Shown: piece by piece, positions 1-12,200 of the stretch
Position numbering within the stretch: position 1 is the stretch's first letter
How the letters are laid out: each line of letters begins with the position of its first letter
NCBI GenBank assembly: GCA_021613335.1
Contig: JAJTWR010000299.1
Span: 3,507,501-3,571,500 of the forward strand
From: Whitmania pigra
Lineage: Eukaryota > Annelida > Clitellata > Hirudinida > Haemopidae
Direction of reading: 5' to 3'
Length of the DNA stretch: 64,000 bases
Notes under the pieces: generated by a model
The model's database searches: none
The model's input: the letters and a program-made list of their open reading frames with translations, nothing else
Told to the model about the DNA's origin: nothing
Position numbers and translations under genes: made by a program

Positions 1-21
1 TTAAAAACATTTTTATTCAAG

Positions 22-264
22 CATGTGCCTCAACTTTGCAATTCAGCCAATACAATGACAGCAACATTCAAGGAAGCATTAAACAGTCCTCCTTGACGCA
101 ACTCGACACCTGTCAAAATGGTTGCATAAACACAGCTTGGTGTTCTGGCATCGATTGGAACTCTGCGGCAGCAGCCGAAGAAAAATGTTGGTTCACCACG
201 AAAGCTCAAAGTGAAATCCAAGTCAACAAGTACCCTGGAGTGACCCACTACCACCTCGTTTGTT
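22..264 (+). CDS. PAN-like module exon 1
   Basis: The acceptor AG is at 20-21 and the donor GTGAGT starts at 265. The 243 nt have phase 1 at both ends. The module is divergent from the later ones: C at 24-26, then LDTCQNGC, GIDWN, KCWFTT and GVTHYHLVC. The linker region before CWF has an Ala run. It is the first module visible, and upstream exons are cut off by the window edge. Confidence 0.7.
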
Positions 265-3200
265 GTGAGTACCACGAACTGAAAAAGTTTTTTACTTATT
301 GGATTATTTGAATGGCGTTTTATTCGTTGAGAAAACAAGTTTTTATTTTGCGATTAAATGAACGTTTCAAATAAGCTGGCCTGCTGCCACAGTTACGTAA
401 ATGTTCAGTGTATTACTGTAGCATTGATTCTTTCATTTCAATTAAATCACACACAATTAATTTGCATTTTTATTTTTATTTAGCATTCTTTATATTGTAT
501 TTATTATTATCACGTAATTAAATAAATTATAAAATAAAATTAATTTAGGATTAATTATGTAATTAATATATAAAATATATATTTTTGACATAGATTCAAC
601 TAGCGGAGTTGGAGCACCCCCAACAGGTTTTGTTGCCATTTCAGGATTTAAATTATAATATTAAGAATTAAATTATAATATTAAGATTTAAATTATAATA
701 TTAAGATTTAAATTATAATTTCAAGATTTAAATTATAACATTAAGATTTAAATTATAACATTAAGATTTAAATTATAATATTAAGTATAAAATACGAGAT
801 GAAAATGTTTTGAACTATTAATTTAATCCAATAATATAAAAGTTAAAATAACAAAAAATTATTTTTAGGGTGTTCTTGGTCCGAACTTTCCAACACCAAC
901 ACCCGAAACGGTAATCAGATTAAACAGGCCAACACCCTCCCCGATTGCAAGGCCGCTTGTCTCGCTTCCAGCGACAAATGCTCCAAAGGATTCGATTGGA
1001 ACCCCACCAACCGTGAGGAGTCGAGGTGCTTTTTGTCGACGTTGACGGTTCTCAATTCTGGAGCTAATTCGATCACTCACTTCAGTCTCGAATGCGAAAG
1101 TGAGTTTTCGTTTATTTTATTTAATGCGTTCAAAATATTTGAAACGATTACGGTATAAAATTAGAATATACAAAGATAATCATATATTCAATTCAAGACA
1201 TATTTTGTAACGATGTTTGAGTAATCAATACTTTAATAGAGGATTTGTTATAATTATTAATGTCATCATTACCTATCTGCAACCTTACAGGTACAACCTC
1301 CATCTACATAACAACGACTCCTTCTGCAAGTAAATGTTTTTAATATACATTCTTTAAATCTAACAATTAATATTGAAATTAATATTCTAGTCATTACTCC
1401 TATGCCAATATATAAAAACACAAACACAAAAAATTATTAAATAATTCGTTTGACTCATCTTATTTAAAAACGGAAATACTTTTAATAAATATGCTTCCTG
1501 ACTTCATGTATTTCTCAAATTTAAATAATTTGTGAAAATGTTTGAAATGAGCAGGTTATTCTTGTCCGTGGATTCCACTGAACAACACCAACAGTCCTGG
1601 GGGGAATCTTCAGTCATCGTTGACGACTTTCGAGCAGTGCAGAGACTCGTGCTTTCAACTCAAAGATACCACTTGTAGATTTGGATTCGATTGGAATCCT
1701 AACGTGCCTCAGGGATCGGGCTGCTGGTTTTCAACGTCGAATGCGACATCCTCATACACTGGAGTCACTCATTACAACATCCAGTGCGGTTCAGGTTGGT
1801 TTGTTATTAACAGTTTTGCTGTTTTTTATAATTAACATGTAAATTACTAAAAATAACAACTAATCAAAATAATCTTATTAAATTTAATGACCGGTCTAAT
1901 TTAAATTAATTTAAAACTTAATGTAATTTAAATTAATTTAAAACTTAATGTAACTTAAAACTTAATTAAATTAATTTCTCACTAAACTTTCAGATTTCTT
2001 AAAGTTCTTAAACTAACACCACAATAATAAAAACTAAATTTATTAAAGATAACTTTAATGTGAAGTTTTAATTTTCCGAAACTTTTAATCCCCTAATTAA
2101 AGTAAGAGAATACAACACCTTCTACCGCTTGCAACACTTTTTAACCGAACTTTTTATTAGTAACTGCATAAGCGTAAAATAATAATAATAATATTTATAT
2201 TAATGATAAACCGCATTTGTTGTTTTCTTTTGCAGCGGGAGGTAAGGATTATAAAATTCTTATTTAATAATTACTCGAATCCAAAATATTTAACAGTAAA
2301 GTTGACTAGCATGATTTCTCTAAGTCTTAGAAAATAGGTGTAATGCGATAAATTTTGAAAGAAATGTAGGTGATCAGCTAATAATTGACATGTTAGTCAA
2401 TTTAATAATTATAAACTGGAGTGGATGTTATCCTCTGAACCTTTGAGTTGATCGGTAAGGTTGTTCCTGGACATCGAAAGCCGATACCAACAGTCCAGGT
2501 GGAGTGGCTCAAAGCTCTCTATCAACTCTCGAGCAATGCCAAAACACGTGTCTTCAACAAAGAACAACCACATGCTTGAATGGATTAGACTGGAATCCCA
2601 CAGCCTCAATTGGCTCTCAGTGCTGGTTTTCAACAACTTCCACAACGACATCCGGTTCTGGAATCACTCATTACACTTACAATTGCAACGGAGGAGGTAT
2701 TTTAAAGATATTTAAATATTTTGCTACTAGCAATATTGAAACCATGTATTAAAACAATTTTCAGGAATCACAACGACTGGTTTGTATTCGTATTCGATGT
2801 ATATGCCACACATTACTCACTAATTATTGTTTATTTGCTGTTATTCAGGTCCAAGTAGTAGTGAGTAACTAAAGCAAATTATTCTGTAAATATGAAACAA
2901 TTACACATAGATAACAAATTCAGGTTGCACCTGGACTACGTTAACCGATCGCAACAGTCCTGGTGGGCTACTGCAGAGTTCGGTTACTTCGCTTGATCAG
3001 TGCAAGAATCTTTGCCAGCAACAAAAGGACGGTGCGTGCAAATTCGGAATAGATTGGAATGCACAGTCCAGTACTGGAAACCAATGCTGGTTCTCACAGT
3101 CAAATGCAACTTCCTCAGCTCCGGGAGTTAATCATCTCAATTTGGTCTGCTCAGGTATCTAATCGTTTTCGATTGAGAACTTAGAAACTCAAACTGCGGA

Positions 3201-6200
3201 GCGCACCGACAGCAAATCATCAGAGGAGTGCCCGGGCATCAAACGTTTCGGTCCAAACTCCTGATCTATTCGAGGGGTGGGCCACACTCGTTGATTAGGC
3301 GGGTGTCCATGTCCGTGACTCCCTACCTAACCATATTCTTCGTAGAGAGTCGCGGCCACTATTGTACATCTAAACCACATAATTCAAAATGAGCGTAATT
3401 TATTTGAAGTGGCCGCCATCGCTTAGAAAATTCGCTCACCAATATATTGCCTCAAACTTTCATTCGCGTTAAGGACTATAATTAAATAAACAAACAAACA
3501 AACATTCGCGTTTTACGTCATTTGCGAATGCGCGCGCATCATCTCCACAACCAACTCTTCTAGCAATATTTACGGCTTCCACACCCTAAAACATTTTTCT
3601 ATAATGTCATAGCCTTGGTTTTTCCCGTCTACACGAACTAATTTGAGTGAGAAACATGTAGGCTGACTTCCCAATTAAACCTCTCGCCCTGACTTCAGCA
3701 AGAATTAACGTAACCCGAAAGCTGCTTCGATTCTATCCTCCCATGGATCAGTCAACTCTATCAAAATGAATACGCCTGACGACGATGTGAGAACAATATC
3801 CTGCCTCCTGCAATTGGGGATAGTGTCTCGGACCTCCAAGATCCTGCGATGATCCAATCATTGGCTTCTGCAAGAATGTCTACCCTCGGAGGGAGTCTTT
3901 TCTTAAAGGGTAGTGAAAAACCCTGTATGCATCTTCCGTTGCTACTCAATCTTGCAAAAATTTGCATAGACCACCTCTGTTTTGGTGGCTTCAATCATTT
4001 CCTTTAGGACCTTATTGTGTCGCCAGGTGTACATGGCAGTCCAAATCATCCTAGTTATGCGACGATAAATTGGATTAAAAAATAACATTGTCAAGGGCAT
4101 ATTCGCAATTTGAGAGTACATGACGGAATGTCTCGAAACTGCCTTAGATCTCACATTTGCAGTCTCCGATCAAACCCTTCTTCGCAAAATGTCTTTAGAA
4201 AGTAGCTGGTCATAGAAGGATCTTATAACAAAAGCCAATCGATACGAAGTACATCCTCCATATCTCGTTCCAACCATGACCTCCCATACGGGACTGCCTT
4301 GCTGTGAATGCCGTACTGCCTTAATGACTCAAGTTGTTTAGCATCCCTTGTGTTCTTATTTTGGAGTCCTCGTACTCCTCCACTACGGATTCTGACGAGT
4401 TGTTTTGCAAGGCAAGACTGTAAGTTTGTTGAACATGTTCGGAGTGTTCTGAAATGCCGGTCTCCTATTCATTACGTGGGTAATTTCGTCCGTGAACGAT
4501 TTTAACAAAAGCATATACAAACCCATACCTAAGTGCGCCTAGGATCATTAGACACTTTTGAGCAGAAGTTGTATAGCCATTACGAAAAGGAAGGTGATAT
4601 CGCGCATCCGATTGAAATACCAGAAGAACCCAACTGGTCGTATATGTCTTGATGGAGAATCTCATCCTAAACCAGTTAAAATAGGCAGCATAATTTGAAC
4701 TAAGTGACGCGGCACATCATAAATTTCCTGGTAAATTGAATGTGACTGGTAAACGATATTTTAAAAAATTTGTGGTTTGTTTAAAGATAAAGTATTTATT
4801 TATTTCAATATTCAAAACGAAAAGCGGGTACGGAAAAAAAATGTAAATGTTAGAATGTGTATTATAATATAATATAATATAATATAATATAATGTAATGT
4901 AATGTGATGTGATGTGATGTGATGTGATGTGACGTGACGCGATGCAATGCAATGTAACGTAACATAACATAACATAACATAATATAATATAATATAATAT
5001 AATATAATATAAATTCTAGGTTGTTCTTGGAACAAAGTGAGTAACACAAACAGTCCTGGTGGGGCTGTTCAACCCTCGTTAACAACTCTACAACAATGTC
5101 AAGATAGCTGCCAACAGAACGTAGCCACGTCATGTAGATTTGGATTTGACTTCAATCCTAGTGCTCCTTCAGGATCGCAATGTTGGTTCTCAACTTCTAC
5201 CACAACCACATCTTACGTTGGAGTGGATCATTACAATTACAATAACGACTGCAATGGTAAGTAAAAAAAAATCAGTTTAATTCAAACTATGAGACTATAC
5301 CGTTACCTCGATAATTGGCCTTACTTAAAATCGTCAGCTGACAATATCGTAGGTCTGTTGCAACATACGATGATGTATTAATTTATATAATATTAATATT
5401 AGACAATTTCATGTGCAAGACATAAATATAGCATGTATTAATTAAATATGTATGTTTAACTGAAAAAATATGTTGCAGGAGTCACAACCACACGTAAGTC
5501 TAATTAAGATTATTCAAAAGTAAAAAAAAAAGATATTTATTAATTATCCAAAAATATATTCTATTTATATAAAATTTTTTAATGATTATTTGTTATTTAA
5601 TAGATATTAAATAAAGTAAATAAATTATTTAATTTTATTATTAAAATTATAAAATTATTTAATTTTATTATTAAAATTATAAAATTATTTAATTTTATTA
5701 TTAAAATTATAAAATTTATTTTTATTATTTATTATTAAAATTATTAAATTTATTTTTATTATTTATTATTATTATTAATAATTACATAATTTAATCAAGT
5801 AATGTTATTTAATTGCTTCATTTTATACAACTGCGGCAATTTTTTTCTTAAAAGCATCTAGTGGAGGTTAGAATAATGATTTTTAACATTAATTAAATTG
5901 ACATTATTTTTTCATATTATTTTTACATTTGACATAATTTGTTTAAATTTGAAATTTAAGACACGTTCGTTGAAGTAATTATTGTACAAAAACAAATTGT
6001 TTCAAACATTAATAAGTACAGTAAAAACTGCAAATAAGGACACCAGCAATTAGAAAAATTGTGAATATGGGAATATTTAAAGAACTTTTTTTTTCAAAAA
6101 TACAATTTCATCTTAAATGATGTTGCTAAATTACAGACTGAAGCTTCAGAAAACATTTTGTATCTTGACATTTAATTCTAAAGCTGTTGTATAATGAAAC

Positions 6201-9200
6201 TATAGTTATATAACAATTATATATTACAAACAAATTGCAATTATTCATTAAATGTTTACATTACAGAAATATCATTAATATTAAGAATAAAATCTTGTTA
6301 TACACATACTCATATAAACATTATTTTCTGGCGGAGATAAGCAACTGGGCTATGGACATCAAAAACACACTGGTGGTATTGGAACAGAAAATTGAATTAA
6401 TTTGAAGGTATTCTTTCCCAAATCCCAAATCTAAATTGCAGTCTTGAGATGCTGGAGTCATTTAATCATTAAAAATACCACGCAAATGTGATATGGTTAT
6501 AGTATGGGTGGACATGTTTTCAAAACTTTCGGAGATTTCAAAAATTGATGTGAATTGGTTAAAACTTTCTGGGATATTAATTAAATAACTGATAAATGCC
6601 TGTAAACATAATGTGGAAAAGGAAGTTGATGATTAATTATTTATTTGTTCAGACATGCAATATTATTCAAACAATTTATTTTATTGGATGAAGAGTTTGA
6701 AATGAGGCTAGAAGTAAAGAGTATGAGTACACTAGCATTCATTTTCAATCAAGAAATAACAAGAATTCAATATTGAGGGACTCGGATAAGACTAACAAAT
6801 ATCTAACAAAAACACACCAATTCCTTTGATTTAATACAAATACGTAAGACAAAACTGCCCATAAAGTAACTTTTATAATGCAAATTTGAGCAATCTTAAT
6901 TCTCAGTTATTACTATTAGTAACTTTATGAATTAATTTCAATTATCTTAGTCAAAATGCATGTTGACAATTTATGTTTCTAAATTGCAACGTAAAACCTG
7001 AAAAATAAATTCCATAAAGATTGAAGGTTGTGTTTATGTTTTTTTTTATATTTAAGTTATGTGTCATGTGTTAGATATTTGGGGGTTTTAATTGATGAGC
7101 ACTTATCTTGGCCCAAACATATCTCTTACGTTCAATATCATTTTTTCAATGTTTTTAGGAACATTGGTGTAATTTCTAGAATTCGGCCATTTATTGACTC
7201 AAAAGTTTCTCTTCTTAAAGTTGTACTTCTCTCTTATTTAACCTTATTTAACTTACTGCAATATTATATGGGCATCTACTTATAACACATATTTACATCA
7301 ATTGAATGTATTGCAAAAACGGAATGTACGAAAAATGTTCTTATTATCAACTGCCTCTGTCTTCTCTAACAATAGTCTGATAAATATATTACAAATTCGT
7401 AATTTACAAATTGCTCTTTTCAAGTTTTCATATGATTTCAATTCCCATCCCAAAATATTCTCTGATTTTTTCACATCAAGCTATAACTACAACAATCCTT
7501 CACACTTTCTACGTTTTACACATGAATATAGTCCTTTTTTTTCCAAATCCACACTTAAATTATTCTCAATTCAATGTTATGGCCCAAGACTTTACTCCTC
7601 CATAACTTCATCTATCAAGGACCTAAATAAGTTAAACTCATACCCTTTCAAATTACTTTATTTACTATTCAAAATGTCGTGCAAACAATATTTAAAAGAG
7701 TGGAAGTGTATAGCTTATGATTTTGTATATAACTACTTTCAGGGTCAGTCAAACAGCGGAAGCGTGTGCTTCCTTAAGGCTGGCCCTTTGGGTTTATTTG
7801 AATTTATTTGCTTTCGCCATTTGTTTTTATCTTGTATATGTTCGTTTGATTCAACTAACTCAAAAAAAAATTATATAATATTAATATTAGACAATTTCAT
7901 GTGCAAGACATAAATAAAGCATATATTAATTAAATATGTACGTCTAACTTATGAATTATGTTGCAGGAGTCACAACCACACGTAAGTCAATGTCTACCTT
8001 TCTCTTACTTAATATTAATTTAGTAAATAAAATTGTTTATTAATTATTAAATTTGTTAACAATATTTACTGACAATTTATTATTGACGTTGTTTGGAATA
8101 ATATTCTCAATCAAACTCGATTAAAATAAGTTGATCGCCTTCAGTTAACAAATTTAATTTTTCAAATGTACAAAAATTATTTAATAAATGAAACTATCTA
8201 TTATTTAATTATTTAAATAATTATTATTTCTATAATAATATAATCTATTTAATAGTTATTTAAAGGTATTTTAAATTTAATTTAAATATATTATTCCTTA
8301 TTAGTTATTTAATTAAATAGATTCATTTAGTACTACTTCGGCAATTTTTTCTTAAAAACAGCTAGTGGAGGTTAGAATAATGATTTTTAACATTATTAAA
8401 ATCGACATTATTTTTTCTTATTATTTTAAAATTTGTGTAACTTTGAAATTTTATTAAATTACGACATGTTTGTTGAAGTAATTATTGTATAAATATTTTT
8501 AAAACATTAATAACTACAATAAAAACTGCAAATTAGGACTGGTTAAATATGGGAATATTTTAAGAACTTTTTTTCAAAAATACTATTTGATCCTAAATAG
8601 TATTGCTAAATTACAGACTGAAGCTTCAAAAAACATTTTGTATCTTTAAATATGTTATTAAGATAGAATTGAAACATCCTGTTTAGCACATATTGAAGTG
8701 GCTTTCAATCGATTTTAAGCAAATTGTTATGATAAATAGCTATTGATTCTCAGAAAGACACTGGTTGCATTGTAACAGAAAATTGAATTAATCTTAAGGT
8801 ATATTTCGCAAAGGTTCTATGCAAATATGATCTGAATATGGTATGGGTAGACATGTTTTAAAAACTTTCGTTAATTTCAAAAATTGATATGATACTGTGA
8901 ATTTAAAAAAATTTTTTATTAACGTCCTTTGCATAGCTACAACATTAGGACGGTGCTCCCGCAGTGGGGTTTGAAACCGCGCTGCCATCGTGAGAGGCGC
9001 AGCATTAAACGTTAGGCCATGCGGGCGCACTGTGAATTGGTTAAACCTCTTTTGGATATTAACATAACATAACATAACAATTATTTATAGTGGTTAAGAA
9101 GACCTGGATCTGTGTAATAACCACTCTTTTTAGTCCTAATATCCGAATTTACTTAAGTAAATTTTGAATTTATCTATTGTGTCAGCATGGATGGTTTCCT

Positions 9201-12200
9201 TATGGAATAAACTAGATAAACTAGATAAACTAGTTTCCTTATGCGATAAACTAGTTTCCTTATCTAGTTTATTCCATAAGGAAACCACCCTTGAACTGAA
9301 ATAATTGTTTTTCAAGTTTCCCGAAGCCTTCCTGTATAATTTACAATCGTGCCCTCTAGTAGAAACACTTTTTGTGGCTTCGAAAAACTGTTCAGGCAAA
9401 AGGCCTTCCCTTCCCGATAAAATTTTGAATGCCTCGATGAGGTCCCCTCTATTTCTTCTCTTTTCCAGAGTCGTTAATTTACATCTATTTAATCTTTCCT
9501 CATAACTCAGCTTTCCAAAACCTTCTATCATCCTGGTTGCCCTTCTTTGTACTCTTTCCAACACTTCTACATCCTTTCTCAAATGAGGGTTCCACACTTG
9601 CACACAGTACTCAAGGTGTGGCCTTACTAATGCCTTATACAATCTCAGTATTACATCCTTGTTCCTACTCACTACTGTTCTCTTTATCATTCCAAGTACT
9701 CTGTTTGCTTTTTTAGCAATTTCCATGCACTGTAGAAATGCTTTTCCATTGTTCTGCATTATTACCCCCAGATCTCTTTCATGATTAGACTGCTCCAGAA
9801 TGCTTCCTCCAAATGCATATTCGACTTTCGTGTTTTTGCATCCCATATGCATAATGGAGCATTTGCTTACGTTGAAAAGCATCTGGCAATCTTCTGCCCA
9901 TTTGAATAACTTGTTAAGATCTTCCTGAAGTGTATCTACATCTTCTTGCTTGCTGACACTTCTTGCTACTTTGGTGTCGTCAGCAAACTTGGATAACTTA
10001 GATCTTTCTCATATTCTAGTAATGCTTTTTTATTAATTCTGTTTGATGCATTTCTCTGTTTCTGATATTTTTGTTTTAAATCCTTAAGCACTTTTTCCTC
10101 TTCCTCTCCAGAATTTATTTTTGTCATTTCTCGTAATTTCTTCCATGCTTTATACTTAGCTCTTTTGCATTTGATGACCTCCTTCGTAAGCCATGGCTGT
10201 CTTTTCTGAGTTCTGCCTCTGCTTGGGATATATTTATCTACAACTAGATTTAGCTCTTTCTTGATTATTGCCCAAGCTTCTTCTACAGTAGCAGATTCTA
10301 TTTTTTTAGCTAAGTTTGTTTTCTCTAACTCATTCCGTATTTTTTCATAGTCAGCCTTAAAAAAGTTTTTAGAATCTAGATTCTCTTTTTTTAAATCCTC
10401 GTTGTCTAAATAAATGTTCCATCTGACAACTTGATGATCACTTGTTCCAAAGTGTTCACCAACTGTTAGGCCTTCCACTAAGTTCTCATCTGTTGTTAAT
10501 ATCAAATCTAATGTGTTTTTACCTCTTGTGGGACCAGTGATGTGCTGGAATAAGAAGTTATCATTGGTTACATTTATAAAGTTTATATCCTCAGGTCTTT
10601 CTCCTTCTAAAGTGTTCCAGTTAATATGGTAGTTAAAGTCACCCATTACTAGCATAAATTCCTTACTGGCTTTGTATAATATATCATTTAGTCCAGTATC
10701 CTCTTTAAAATTTGGTGGCCTGTAGCAAACCCCTAAAAGAAGTTTGAATTTACCTATGTAAATATCACACCATAAACTCTTTTTAAAGTTTTCATTTTGA
10801 AATTCCTTTCTTTCTATTACTTTGATATGATTCTTAACATAAATTAATACCCCTCCTGCTCCATGTCCATTTTCTTTCTGTCCCTCTCTGTCTTTCCTTA
10901 GCATCTCATAGCCATCAATTGCTAGCTCAGAGTTTTGAATACTTTCTTTTGCCCAAGACTCAGTAATGCCAATTATATCTGGCTCCTCCGTATCGACAAT
11001 TAGCTCGAGTTCTGTCCTTTTAGCCTTACTAACTATCAGTGTTGTGCAGTATCGAATTACATGTAGTTATTCTTTGGTTCGTTCGAGAACCTTCCCCTTC
11101 CCGATCATCGCTCTTTTGTTATTGTGGTTATCGCCGGTCGTTTTTGTTTTAAATCGGAAATTGTTGATTAGTCATACCGAAGCTTTTTTAATATATAATA
11201 TTATATACATATAATAATATAAGATTTAATATATCGTAGTATGGATTCATTTGAAGCCATTTTTAGTGTCGTTAGCGAAGATAAGAGGAACAAGGGTGAA
11301 GATAGTCCGTGGCCGTATTTGAACAAAATGTTCAGATTTCAATCAAAGGAAAATCATATAAGTATGCATGCCTACTCTGCCAACAGAAACAAAAACTACA
11401 TGTTCAGCATATGAAGGTTCTTCATCTAACTTGAAGAAGCACGTGGAACGCATGCATCCAACAGAAGTTAAGGAATATGGTATATCTGTTGCCAACGATT
11501 GTCAAGCTTCATGAGAAACTGGTAGCCAAAGTAGCATCTTCTAATGCAGCAAAGATGGACGAGCTTTGAGCTCTCGTTCATCTGATGCTGACAGTATTGA
11601 AGACAGTTTCTTCAATTGCAGAAGGTCAACTGATATTCTGATGCAGTACCTTCGAGACCGATCAGATGACATGAACATTATTACTGGAAGCGATACCCTG
11701 AAGAAATTATTTATCCAGTTGAACACTCCTCTGCCAGCTAGTGCAGCTGTTGAACGTTTATTCAGCTCTTCTGGTATGACAAAGAACAGCTGAAGAACCA
11801 TAATGAGTGACAAACTATTCGAGGACTTAGTTATGTTAAAAATTAACAAAAATTTGTGATTGTAATGTAATAAATAAAAAAAACACCAAAAGAATGCATT
11901 AGTTCAAATGTTATTACTTAATGACTGTTAGTACTAGCAGTTAATACCAGTAATTGTTTTAACGATAAGAGTAACAATTCCTTTTAAATAATACGGAATG
12001 ATGTATGATCACAATAATGGCGGCATCAAAGTTACTTGTAATTTTAACTTAAAAGTAACTTTTAGACGCTGTAACTTTTAACTTTTACTTGAGTAAATTT
12101 TTGAGACAATACTCTTACTTATACTTAAGCAGCTTTTTGAGGTATTACTTTTACTTGTAACTAGTTACCGAAATGAGGTAATTTTTACAACACTGCTAAC

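Noticed and set aside
865..1080. 71-codon open frame on the - strand
   Set aside because: It is the shadow of module exon 2, whose cysteine pattern, splice sites and phase are convincing on the + strand.
4860..5011. CRISPR-like regular repeat
   Set aside because: It is a continuous pentamer tract without spacers in animal DNA.
4717..5133. 138-codon open frame on the - strand
   Set aside because: It is produced by the pentanucleotide repeat (Tyr/Ile/Leu and Ser/His runs) and the antisense of module 6.
9305..9505. + strand frame antisense to the LINE
   Set aside because: The same shadow appears opposite the 27-kb copy; the RT motifs are on the other strand.
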